DNA of 27,205 nucleotides, from assembly GCA_035294005.1 (NCBI GenBank), contig DATGLT010000211.1, positions 1-27,205 on the forward strand. Direction: 5' to 3'. This DNA is from JANXQE01 sp035294005 (GTDB lineage: Bacteria; Verrucomicrobiota; Verrucomicrobiia; Limisphaerales; UBA8199). Shown piece by piece: positions 7,278 through 14,305 of this stretch. The notes beneath the pieces were generated by a model. It was not told where the DNA came from and ran no database searches. It worked only from the letters and a program-made list of their open reading frames with translations. Position numbers and translations under genes: made by a program. Positions within the stretch are counted from its first letter, which is position 1; each line of letters starts with the position of its first letter.

Positions 7278-7725
7278 GTTCAATCTTCTCCAGTGTGTCC
7301 GGCTTGAGCGCGCGTTCACCGACCGGCTGCTGCTTCTCCTTTTCGGCCTGGCGCGCCTGTTTTTCGTCGCGGTACTTTTGCTCGGCCAACTCGCGGCCCT
7401 TGCGGCTTTCCTCGAGCCGGGCCCACTCCAGCAGCGGTTTCATCAGGACATTGGCCAGCCGCAGCAACTCGGGCGCGCCCTGGGCTTCGGCGCTCAATTT
7501 CAGCACCAGGATCCGGTGCAGCCGCAGAATCGTTTCCATTTCCGGGCTGGGCTCGTTCTTCAGCGATGCTTCCACTTCTTTGCAAAGCGCTGCTCCCTGC
7601 GCCAGCCGGTCCAGCAATTTTTTTTGCTGTTCCTCCGGGCTGAGTTCCTCCTCCGGTTCGTGCCGGCGCGAAGGCCTTCCTTCAGGAGCCGGCTTTCGCA
7701 GGCGGGATTTTAACGGGTGAGCCAT
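7258..7725 (-). CDS. Probable terminase small subunit, Mu gp27/DUF3486-like C-terminus
   Basis: A 155-residue, strongly charged helical protein directly upstream of and overlapping the large terminase, the standard place for the DNA-recognition subunit. Its C-terminal 'LKPDTLEKIERELRLF' resembles the 'G(L/I)S.ET...I(R/K)RE(V/I)LG' ending of Mu gp27-type (DUF3486) small terminases. A long coiled-coil-like stretch (about 95-135, 'EESRKGRELAEQKYRDEKQA') precedes it. The N-terminal helix-turn-helix expected in that family is not evident here and may be provided by the winged-helix gene just upstream. The ATG at 7725 is chosen over one 12 bases earlier; both lie beside the preceding stop. The functional call depends mainly on position. 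Confidence 0.65.
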   Translation of the reverse strand: MAHPLKSRLRKPAPEGRPSRRHEPEEELSPEEQQKKLLDRLAQGAALCKEVEASLKNEPSPEMETILRLHRILVLKLSAEAQGAPELLRLANVLMKPLLEWARLEESRKGRELAEQKYRDEKQARQAEKEKQQPVGERALKPDTLEKIERELRLF

Positions 7726-7733
7726 GCGAACTT

Positions 7734-7991
7734 TCAATCGAGTTGCCGCGCCTTGTGCTGCCCTTTATCCGTCAGGGTCCAGGTTATCGAGCCGTCGAGG
7801 TCGTCGCGGCTGCCTTGCGTGTAACCGGCGGCTTCGAGCTCGCGTTTGGCCTGGTTGATGTCGCTCTGGAGCGGGCGCGGCATCAGGCCGTGCCGAACCG
7901 CGTCGTCCAGCAACGCGTCGGGCCAGGGTAGGCCGTTCAACCTCAGCAGCGCCCGCAGCACAAACCGTTTGATTTCTCCAATCGGGTTCAT
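7734..7991 (-). CDS. Small winged-helix-like phage protein
   Basis: An 85-residue protein with a predicted winged-helix layout: helices 'EIKRFVLRALLRLNG' and 'DALLDDAVRHGL', a putative recognition helix 'LQSDINQAKRELEAAGYTQG', then a beta-hairpin 'GSITWTLTDKGQHKARQ'. Its start overlaps the stop of the upstream gene (ATGA at 7988-7991), and the next gene starts 8 bases after its stop. The position just before a helical small-terminase candidate lacking a visible HTH suggests it could bind packaging-site DNA, but this is inference. It could equally be a module regulator. No named family was recognised. Confidence 0.7.
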   Translation of the reverse strand: MNPIGEIKRFVLRALLRLNGLPWPDALLDDAVRHGLMPRPLQSDINQAKRELEAAGYTQGSRDDLDGSITWTLTDKGQHKARQLD

Positions 7992-8401
7992 GGATTTTGC
8001 CGTTCAATCACGCGGTCGAGCTTGGCGTCGATGCGCGTCAGTTGCTGGTTGTTCAATTCAATCGAAGCCCTCAACTCCCCCACTTCGCGGTCGACCTTGT
8101 TGATTTTCTGCTGCAACTCGGCCACGTCCGCCCGCCGGTCCCGGCGGAGTCCTCCCAGTTCGTGGTCCAACCGCAACAGCTCGTGCGACAACTCGCGCCG
8201 ACGGCTCTGGCATAAGCTGTCGGCGACGGACTGGTCGAGTTGCGTGACGGTCAACGCGTGGGGTTGCGCGTCGCGCCGCGCTCCGCGGTGGGCGCGTCGA
8301 TCGAGAAATTTTTCCACCTGGTTCCACCCGGCAACCAGGAAGAACAGGCAACCAATCCAGCCGGCCAGTTCAACGGCGTTCGAATTGAGGGTTGGGTTCA
8401 T
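7988..8401 (-). CDS. Membrane-anchored coiled-coil phage protein (Mu gp25/DUF2730-like position)
   Basis: A 137-residue protein with one N-terminal membrane segment (about 9-26, 'VELAGWIGCLFFLVAGW'), a basic stop-transfer region (RRAHRGARR) and a long coiled coil over the second half ('ADVAELQQKINKVDREVGEL' onward). This TM-plus-coiled-coil layout and its position two genes before the terminase match the small DUF2730-type protein of Mu-like phages. The sequence identity needed to confirm this is not visible by eye. It is coupled to the winged-helix gene by a four-base overlap. The ORF is intact. The role is unknown; a membrane or lysis-related function is possible. Confidence 0.7.
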   Translation of the reverse strand: MNPTLNSNAVELAGWIGCLFFLVAGWNQVEKFLDRRAHRGARRDAQPHALTVTQLDQSVADSLCQSRRRELSHELLRLDHELGGLRRDRRADVAELQQKINKVDREVGELRASIELNNQQLTRIDAKLDRVIERQNP

Positions 8402-8419
8402 AGAATGGAGTTGCCACGC

Positions 8420-8626
8420 TCAGTCCGTCACGGAAGCTCCGCCACGGCGAGGCAAAAGTCTGAACTCTCTCGGGATTTCATAGTGCGTGATTTTGGAGTT
8501 CCCTGTCCGACCTTTGCCGGCCGTGGCGGCAGTTGGCCGCGCTGGAGGCGAGGTTTTGTGGCGGGTGCTTGAGGCATACGGTGGCGGCGCGAAGCTGTGT
8601 CGATAAAATGTTAACCGCGGAATCAT
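8420..8626 (-). CDS. Possible small coupled ORF, 68 aa
   Basis: This frame starts with an ATG that overlaps the TGA of the upstream lipoprotein gene (ATGA at 8623-8626) and stops 18 bases before the next start. That tidy fit into a 221-base gap is the only support. The product would be basic and Pro/Arg-rich (opening MIPRLTFYRHSFAPPPYA), with no motif or membrane segment. A second, 49-codon frame overlaps it and codon bias does not clearly favour either. It may be non-coding. Confidence 0.3.
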   Translation of the reverse strand: MIPRLTFYRHSFAPPPYASSTRHKTSPPARPTAATAGKGRTGNSKITHYEIPREFRLLPRRGGASVTD

Positions 8627-9351
8627 GGCTTTGAATCCGAACCGCTTTGTGGCAGTTGTGACTTCAGGATGCCGCGCAGTTCTCCGTGACGGTGAGCCAG
8701 GAACCAGGCGCCGGCCACAAGACCCACACCCGACAAAATCAGCAGTTCGTTGCCGACGATGAGGGTTGGCAGAATCACAAGCGCGACGCCGCCCAGCATC
8801 AACGCAACGCTGGTCGTCACGCTCCCGATGATCACTTTGAGCGGCGGCCACGCCAATGTGGCCAGCCCGAACACGAACAGCCCAATGCCCACCCAGCAAA
8901 CCGGGCGCAAACTCGAGAGCCGCGCGCCCAGTTCCCGCGCCGTGTCTTTTTGCGCCGCGCCCAGCTCTGTATTGGCGTGGAGTTCTTCCCTCTCAACCAC
9001 CGGCATCGGCGTGGCCACCATGAGCGACATTGAATTCGAACCGGGTGAAGTTGCTGGCCCGCTCGCCCCGGGCGGTTGGATCAGGGAACCGGCCGGCACC
9101 GTGTAGGTGCGCACTCGAACGACTTGCTGATCCTGGCGGCTGGTCTGCGCCGCGTTGTCTCCTTGAACAATGCTTTGGCGGATATTTCCCGAAGAATCGC
9201 GAACGGTCAGGCCGTTGCCGCCTTTGAGGGGTCCGGGATTGGAACAGGAAGCGAAGAGTCCGCCGAGCGCCGCAGCGCCCCACGCGGTGACATGCCTCCT
9301 CAAGTGAATCCGTTTGCAACCGTGTCGAGGTTCGAACCTGGCGATCTTCAT
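8623..9351 (-). CDS. Putative lipoprotein with C-terminal membrane helices, first gene of the phage module
   Basis: A 242-residue protein. A basic start (HLRRH) precedes a hydrophobic stretch ending in 'GGLFASC', a possible lipobox with Cys36, although Phe instead of Leu at -3 is unusual. A Ser/Gly/Pro-rich, low-complexity segment follows (40-110). Residues about 150-219 hold three hydrophobic segments ('VCWVGIGLFVFGLATLAW', 'VALMLGGVALVILPTLIVG', 'LLILSGVGLVAGAWFLA'), and the tail is basic and hydrophilic. A lipid anchor plus several membrane helices is an odd combination. By position it could belong to a lysis or holin-type region of the prophage. The ATG lacks a strong ribosome site. No family was recognised. 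Confidence 0.65.
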   Translation of the reverse strand: MKIARFEPRHGCKRIHLRRHVTAWGAAALGGLFASCSNPGPLKGGNGLTVRDSSGNIRQSIVQGDNAAQTSRQDQQVVRVRTYTVPAGSLIQPPGASGPATSPGSNSMSLMVATPMPVVEREELHANTELGAAQKDTARELGARLSSLRPVCWVGIGLFVFGLATLAWPPLKVIIGSVTTSVALMLGGVALVILPTLIVGNELLILSGVGLVAGAWFLAHRHGELRGILKSQLPQSGSDSKP

Positions 9352-9459
9352 TTCTACTATTCGCCAAAAGATCCGCCGGCCGCGCCGACCCCTCCTGCAA
9401 ATCAGTCAGCGTTTGGACATTCGAAAAAATGTTCCACGCACACCGCGGGAACCAAGGCG

Positions 9460-9502
9460 GAGTGAAAAGAGCTAACCGGGACAACAAAAATACCCCGTTA
9501 GC
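9460..9502 (-). terminator. Candidate intrinsic terminator of the GntR-ABC operon
   Basis: Read on the minus strand, GCTAACGGG (9502-9494) pairs with CCCGGTTAGC (9480-9471), one base bulged, around a loop containing TATTTTTGTTG. It is followed by TCTTTTC. It lies about 60 bases after the stop of the permease fusion gene and before the phage module, the expected place. The T tract is short, so efficiency is uncertain. Confidence 0.45.
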
Positions 9503-9564
9503 GTCGAGCTCGTGGATTCAAAGGACTACGCGGGACTTTTGGGCGCGGCTCTGGCGCGCTGTGT

Positions 9565-12500
9565 TCACTCGCGTTCCGCGAGGTCGGCCACTCTTCTGGC
9601 TTTTATGCGCGATGGCATGAGTATCCTCTTCGGGTCCGGGTAGCCATACCAATAATCGTAACCGCGGTAATAGGGATCGCCCCACAAACACAAACTCCCG
9701 TCGCGCGCCAGGGCGAGGAAGGCGTTGTTATCCTCACAAACAGACAACCAATCCGCGTACCGACTCGGCCGCGTGGGTGTCACAAGCGAAATCATATTTG
9801 GCCGGAACAGGTTGTGCATATCCCATTCCCAAATAGTTCCATCCCGCTTCAGTCCTACCGCTTTGTGCCAAGGAAGCAACCGTATCTCTCTCCAATCTGA
9901 ATCAGCGCCCCATCGCACCATTTCCGTGCCGGCGCGCCGCGCTTCAGAACCGCCAATGACCTGGGCGAACACGGAGTTGGTAAGATCGCCTCCGATCCAC
10001 AAGCTCCCGTCGGCACAAACCGAGGCCACCACTGACTCAGCGAGCGCAAATGAAACAGGTTCGCTGCAGGCACCCAACAGCCATGCCTCGGGCGGGTGCG
10101 GGTTCGTCGGATTCCAATGAACCCGCCAGATACTCCCATCCGCTTTGACGCACGCATTCTCCGTCCACCATATGGCCACAGCAACCCAGTCACTGTCCGT
10201 TCCCACTCGCTTTGGTGCCGTCATCTGCGGGCCCGTCGGAGTAGACTGCCACCCCCACTGCCACAAGCTGCCATCCGTTTTCACAGCGCAAAAGTGCTCG
10301 CCGCCAGCTGAAATAGTGTCCCAATCGCTATCGACACCAACCTGTTTAGCCCCAAACCGGCCGCCTTTGCTCTGAGATATATTCCAGAGCGTTCCATCTT
10401 TCTGGATTCCAAAACACGCCCCGGGAGTGATGCCAACGTCCTTCCAGTTCGAGCCATCCAGGAAGCCCGTATGTTGTAGGCCGGTCTCGTACCAAGCGAC
10501 CATCCCGTTTTTATTGAATCTTTGGTCAATTAGCCGCGATTGCTTTAGCTGCAACCAAAGCCGGCCATCCGGCAGGACCACCGCCCTTTGCGAATCTGCA
10601 GCGGCAACTTTGCAATCCGTCCGTCTTTGCCGCGCGACCCGCCTGGGGGCCGGCGTCGCCCCAGCAGTCACTACGACGGTTCGCGTTGAACCAGCGTTCT
10701 CGATTTCCAAGGATACCTTGGATCCCGGCCTGGTCTTGGCCACTGCCTCCGCAAACTTCCGGCTGTCAATGACTGGTTCAGCGTCAAATTGCACGACGCG
10801 ATCGCCCGTTTTCAAACCCGCCCGGTCAGCTGGACTCTCCGGGTCGACATGAGCAATTAACGCTCCTCCGGCGCCGGCCAGCTTGAATTCTTTTGCCAAT
10901 GCCGGTGTGAGATCCTGAACTGTTATGCCGAAATAACCGGAATTCAGAGGACGGGGGCGGGTCGGCCCACGAATGGCCAAAGGATTGCCAACGAACGATT
11001 GTCCCTCAAGCGTGAATCGGTGCGACGGTTCATCCGGCAACCATGCCTCCCATACCCGGTGGTAGACGGTGGTTGTAACAGCCGCCACGCAGAGTAGCAT
11101 CGCCAGGAGTGCGGCGGCATTGTGAAGCCATGTCCTGAGATCGGGTTGCAGCCGGCCATAGTTTCGGTAAGCCAGCACGAGCAGAGTCAATCCCATCGCC
11201 GGCCAACCTATCCACCAAATCAAATCACCGATCCAAAGAACCACCGGGCTGTTGCCATCAATAATTCCCGGGTTGGAAGCGCCCGCGTGTTGGGCTGCGA
11301 CAATCACAACACAAACCAACAACGATCCCAAAAGCCCGGTGCCCATCGCTTGAAGCGTGTTGGCGGAAAGGGTCGAAGCATAAAATGCCAGCCAGGTTAG
11401 AACGATCGAACCCGTGATCTGCACAGATTCGACTGACCTCGTTCCACCCAGAAAAACCAGGCTGCTTGTATTGCCGGTAATGCTGTTGTGAGACGCCAAA
11501 CGTTCCACCAGTAAAGGCAACGCTCCTCCAAAAAGGATTCCAAGAGCCATGGCCACCACCAGTTTCGCCAGGAATTGAAGCCGCCGCCTCGGGGGCAGGC
11601 ACAAATTACTCTGAAACGTCGCAAGTTTCCGTTCCTCTGCAACGGCCACACTCCCGACCAGCAACGGCATTATCAACCAAAGCAGAGGAACCATCTCCAA
11701 TCCCATGGCGATGGACTGATGAGTCCCTAAATAACCCGACGCCAAGCGCCGCAGCAGGATTACCCCCAGGTGCACGAACAGCAGTCCGCCGGCCAACAGG
11801 ATGTTCACCTGCTGCGCCTGAAACTCCTTTCGCAACAGCGCCACGACAGGTTTGTGTTTCCGACGGTAACTCAGCTCCTCGCCTGCTGGAGAAAGTTCTC
11901 TGAGGCTCGTCAGCGCCACAACGCCTCCAGTCCATTGCGTATCCTGCATCGACAGAAACAAACGTCTGGCCCAAAAGAAACCTGCCGCCGAGTAGGTGAT
12001 CAGACCGAGTGCCAATCCAATGCGGCCGGCGGTATCTGGAAGCCCTTTCACAACGGTCGTTACCAGAATCGTCAATCCCATCGGGAGCAGCAACGTGAGC
12101 CAGAAGGCCGCTGCTACCTGGCGAAACAAGAGAGTGGTCCAGAGTCCCCCGGCGAACCCCGCGATTACCGCCAGGCCTCCTATGAACCAGGTGTCTCGCG
12201 CAGCCGCATCGCGGGCATCGGTCGCTAGTTTGACAAAGTATTCGGTTCTTTCGCCGGGACTGTCAAAAACGTTCCTCCAAACCGTGTGCTTCATGGATTC
12301 CAACGCAGACCCTACTCTGATGTGATTGGAGACGGCGAACGCCGCAAACGCCAACCCGAGTGCGATCGCGACAACGGTGACCTTAACGACCCAGACCCTC
12401 GGCCTGGGGATCGGTTGCGAAAGCAGAACGGCAAATGTCCCCCAATTAAGCTCCTGTCCAAACGGGCTAATGCTCAGCAATAAAACACCGAGACAAAAGG

Positions 12501-12645
12501 GGCCAAATACCATCAGCCCCAGGCTCTGAAACAGGACTCTGCCGGGCCCGGGCCACACCACCCATACCGGGAGCGTAGCCAGAACCAAAGCCAATATCCA
12601 CACAGGCAAAATCGAACGGATTTCCTTGCGAACAAGCCCGTTCAT
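9565..12645 (-). CDS. ABC-2 type permease fused to PDZ domain and RCC1-like propeller
   Basis: A 1026-residue single polypeptide with three parts. Residues 1-530 carry about a dozen hydrophobic segments in two halves (1-235 and 270-530), each opening with an 'RKE' helix ('VRKEIRSILPVW', 'LRKEFQAQQVNILL') as in ABC-2 permeases, so it looks like a tandem permease. Residues 570-662 are a PDZ domain ('YFGITVQDLTP', 'GGALIAHVDPESPADRAGL', 'KTGDRVVQFD'). Residues 685-1010 contain seven DG-x-[LI]-x-W-like motifs (DGRLW 693, DGTLW 750, DGSLW 791, DGSIW 836, DGSLW 879, DGTIW 935, DGSLCLW 982), the count expected for one seven-bladed RCC1-type propeller. The start overlaps the ATPase stop (ATGA), so the two are co-translated. 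The extra-membrane parts probably face the periplasm, but topology is inferred. The substrate is unknown. Confidence 0.9.
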   Translation of the reverse strand: MNGLVRKEIRSILPVWILALVLATLPVWVVWPGPGRVLFQSLGLMVFGPFCLGVLLLSISPFGQELNWGTFAVLLSQPIPRPRVWVVKVTVVAIALGLAFAAFAVSNHIRVGSALESMKHTVWRNVFDSPGERTEYFVKLATDARDAAARDTWFIGGLAVIAGFAGGLWTTLLFRQVAAAFWLTLLLPMGLTILVTTVVKGLPDTAGRIGLALGLITYSAAGFFWARRLFLSMQDTQWTGGVVALTSLRELSPAGEELSYRRKHKPVVALLRKEFQAQQVNILLAGGLLFVHLGVILLRRLASGYLGTHQSIAMGLEMVPLLWLIMPLLVGSVAVAEERKLATFQSNLCLPPRRRLQFLAKLVVAMALGILFGGALPLLVERLASHNSITGNTSSLVFLGGTRSVESVQITGSIVLTWLAFYASTLSANTLQAMGTGLLGSLLVCVVIVAAQHAGASNPGIIDGNSPVVLWIGDLIWWIGWPAMGLTLLVLAYRNYGRLQPDLRTWLHNAAALLAMLLCVAAVTTTVYHRVWEAWLPDEPSHRFTLEGQSFVGNPLAIRGPTRPRPLNSGYFGITVQDLTPALAKEFKLAGAGGALIAHVDPESPADRAGLKTGDRVVQFDAEPVIDSRKFAEAVAKTRPGSKVSLEIENAGSTRTVVVTAGATPAPRRVARQRRTDCKVAAADSQRAVVLPDGRLWLQLKQSRLIDQRFNKNGMVAWYETGLQHTGFLDGSNWKDVGITPGACFGIQKDGTLWNISQSKGGRFGAKQVGVDSDWDTISAGGEHFCAVKTDGSLWQWGWQSTPTGPQMTAPKRVGTDSDWVAVAIWWTENACVKADGSIWRVHWNPTNPHPPEAWLLGACSEPVSFALAESVVASVCADGSLWIGGDLTNSVFAQVIGGSEARRAGTEMVRWGADSDWREIRLLPWHKAVGLKRDGTIWEWDMHNLFRPNMISLVTPTRPSRYADWLSVCEDNNAFLALARDGSLCLWGDPYYRGYDYWYGYPDPKRILMPSRIKARRVADLAERE

Positions 12646-13550
12646 AACGACTTCCCGGCTAGAGTTTGAGACGCCACGAACAACTCCTCCAATGAGAGGG
12701 AGTCACTTCGCAGTTCCTCGGGTGATTTTGCCCGCAGACGCTCGAGAATTTGTTCGCTGTTTCCGTCAGCCAGGATTTCCAAATCCCGACCCGATTGACG
12801 GACGCTCATCGCCCCCGCCAAATCCAACCCGCTTGGCGACTCGGCAAAACTTGCGCGAATTCTTCTGAATCGATCTTTGGCCCGGTCCACCTGCATCGTG
12901 AGCAGTTCGCGGCCTTGCTCGATAATTGTAAATTCGTCGATTAGTCCTTCGAACTCCGAGATTAGGTGGGTCGACACAAAGACGGTCCGGTTCTCAGGAT
13001 CGCTCGCGTGATACGCTCCAATCACCGTCTGGATAAACTCGCGCCGAACGATTGGGTCGAGGCCCGACGTGGGCTCGTCCAGCACAAGCAAGTCTGGTTC
13101 AGGGCACACAGCGACAATTAATGCCAGTTGCGTCTTCTGGCCTTTCGACAAATGACTCGCCTTTTGTCGCGGGTCGAGTTGAAACTGCTTCAGCAGGTCG
13201 GCCTCGATTTGGCGGTTCCAGTGCCGTCGAAACGAGGCGAAGAATTCCAGCGTCTGGTTCACCGTCATCCAGGGATAAAATGCCACTGCATCCGGCACGT
13301 AGGACAACCTCGATTTGACCGTCACTTCCTCGTGACGCGGGTCGAGGCCAAACACACATACCGTTCCGGAATCGGGTTGGAGCAAATTCAACAGGCACTT
13401 GATCGTGGTTGTTTTTCCCGCGCCGTTGCGCCCGAAAAAACCGTAACACCTGCCGGGTTTCACGGTTAAGCTCAGTCCGTTCACGGCTTCGACATGGCCG
13501 TAACGGCGTGTCAGATTTCTAATCTCGATTACCGCGCTTTTGGTTTCCAT
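12642..13550 (-). CDS. ABC transporter ATP-binding protein (YtrB/CcmA type)
   Basis: A 302-residue cytoplasmic ATPase expected to drive the fused permease encoded next. The Walker A is GRNGAGKTTT (40-49), the Q-loop region is around 'LSYVPDAVAFYPWMT', the signature is 'LSKGQKTQL', Walker B is 'LLVLDEPTSGLD' and the switch His is in 'VFVSTHLISEFE'. The signature has Lys-Gly-Gln in place of Ser-Gly-Gly-Gln, as in ABC-2 type exporters of this group. A C-terminal regulatory extension of about 80 residues follows. A strong GGAAGGA site precedes the ATG. It lies 20 bases after the GntR gene and overlaps the permease start by four bases, making a three-gene operon. Confidence 0.95.
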   Translation of the reverse strand: METKSAVIEIRNLTRRYGHVEAVNGLSLTVKPGRCYGFFGRNGAGKTTTIKCLLNLLQPDSGTVCVFGLDPRHEEVTVKSRLSYVPDAVAFYPWMTVNQTLEFFASFRRHWNRQIEADLLKQFQLDPRQKASHLSKGQKTQLALIVAVCPEPDLLVLDEPTSGLDPIVRREFIQTVIGAYHASDPENRTVFVSTHLISEFEGLIDEFTIIEQGRELLTMQVDRAKDRFRRIRASFAESPSGLDLAGAMSVRQSGRDLEILADGNSEQILERLRAKSPEELRSDSLSLEELFVASQTLAGKSL

Positions 13551-13570
13551 ACGTTCCTTCCACTTCGCGT

Positions 13571-13978
13571 TTAGCTCCCATCTTCGTCACCGGCGGATTT
13601 CCGCTCAAAATACTCGAGCCGCTCTCGGACGAGGTTCAGGAATTTTTCCCGATCGACTTGCAAATGGTGGGCCATCACCACGGCTTCATCGATTTCCCTC
13701 TGGAGGATTTGCTGCCGCACCTGCTGTGTAAAAGGCGAGTGATTCTGTTTGAGGAAATAGCCTTTGCCGTGGATCGTTTCGATGATGCCCTGGCTCTCCA
13801 GTTCCGCGTACGCCTTCGCGATGGTGTTGCGATTAATCCGCAGTTCTTCCGCGAGCGGCCGTAGCGAAGGCAGGGGATCGCCAGGTCGCAGTTTACCCGA
13901 AGCGGCGGCGTAACGGACTTGATCGGCCAGTTGCAAGTAGACCGGTTTACCGGCTTGAAAATCGACCCGAAAGATCAT
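13571..13978 (-). CDS. GntR-family transcriptional repressor, YtrA subfamily
   Basis: A 135-residue regulator. The opening 'FRVDFQAGKPVYLQLADQVR' and the winged helix with recognition region 'LRPLAEELRINRNTIAKAYA' are standard GntR features, and 'ELESQGIIETIHGKGYFL' forms the wing. The short, all-helical C-terminal part (about 85-130, no ligand-binding FCD/UTRA domain) marks the YtrA subfamily, which usually dimerises through two helices and controls an adjacent ABC transporter. It is the first gene of the operon, and palindromic sequences overlap its own promoter, so autorepression is likely. The effector cannot be deduced. Confidence 0.93.
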   Translation of the reverse strand: MIFRVDFQAGKPVYLQLADQVRYAAASGKLRPGDPLPSLRPLAEELRINRNTIAKAYAELESQGIIETIHGKGYFLKQNHSPFTQQVRQQILQREIDEAVVMAHHLQVDREKFLNLVRERLEYFERKSAGDEDGS

Positions 13979-13984
13979 GGTCTC

Positions 13985-14027
13985 GAACTGTTGTACAACA
14001 CTATGACAGTTCCGGAGCGTTCGTCAA
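13985..14027 (-). promoter_or_regulatory. Promoter and candidate operator of the GntR-ABC operon
   Basis: On the minus strand TTGACG (14027-14022) and CATAGT (14005-14000), 16 bases apart, form a reasonable sigma-70-type promoter. Overlapping it are GAACTGT (13985-13991) and its exact complement ACAGTTC (14006-14012), 14 bases apart. Inside lies the palindrome TTGTACAA (13991-13998), of the GT...AC type favoured by YtrA-like repressors. A repressor bound here would cover -10 and the start site. The leader before the ATG at 13978 would be only about 10-20 bases. Confidence 0.55.
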
Positions 14028-14305
14028 GCCCGATTCGTTTCCAGGCTCTCGCTTTGCGGTGAGCTGGTCTTTAGCCCGGGAAATGCTCGACGTTTGCGTC
14101 TCAGTTGATAACCTCATTTAACCATGTTCCCCTCTGCATTTCCGCGCGGTTGCCCTGTCCATCGCCGCAACCAATGCGACAATGTCCACGAGCATTGCCA
14201 TTGGCCAGGACGGCGCGCATTTCTTCCGAATCCTGCTTTCACCTTAGATTCAGCTTTCGACCCGGATGCCAAGTTCGGGAAGCACACAACAATGGGGAAA
14301 TCATT
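14028..14305. other. Intergenic region upstream of the amidohydrolase
   Basis: With 13979-14027 this makes a 327-base divergent gap. Apart from the GntR promoter/operator on one side, only a ribosome site (GGGGAAA at 14294-14300) before the amidohydrolase ATG is clear. An open frame from 14105 continues into the amidohydrolase, but its residues have no domain character before the Tat signal. No convincing plus-strand promoter was identified. Confidence 0.5.

Noticed and set aside
12642..12645. Possible sequencing frameshift splitting one ATPase-permease gene
   Set aside because: The ATGA overlap is normal translational coupling; both proteins have complete ends.
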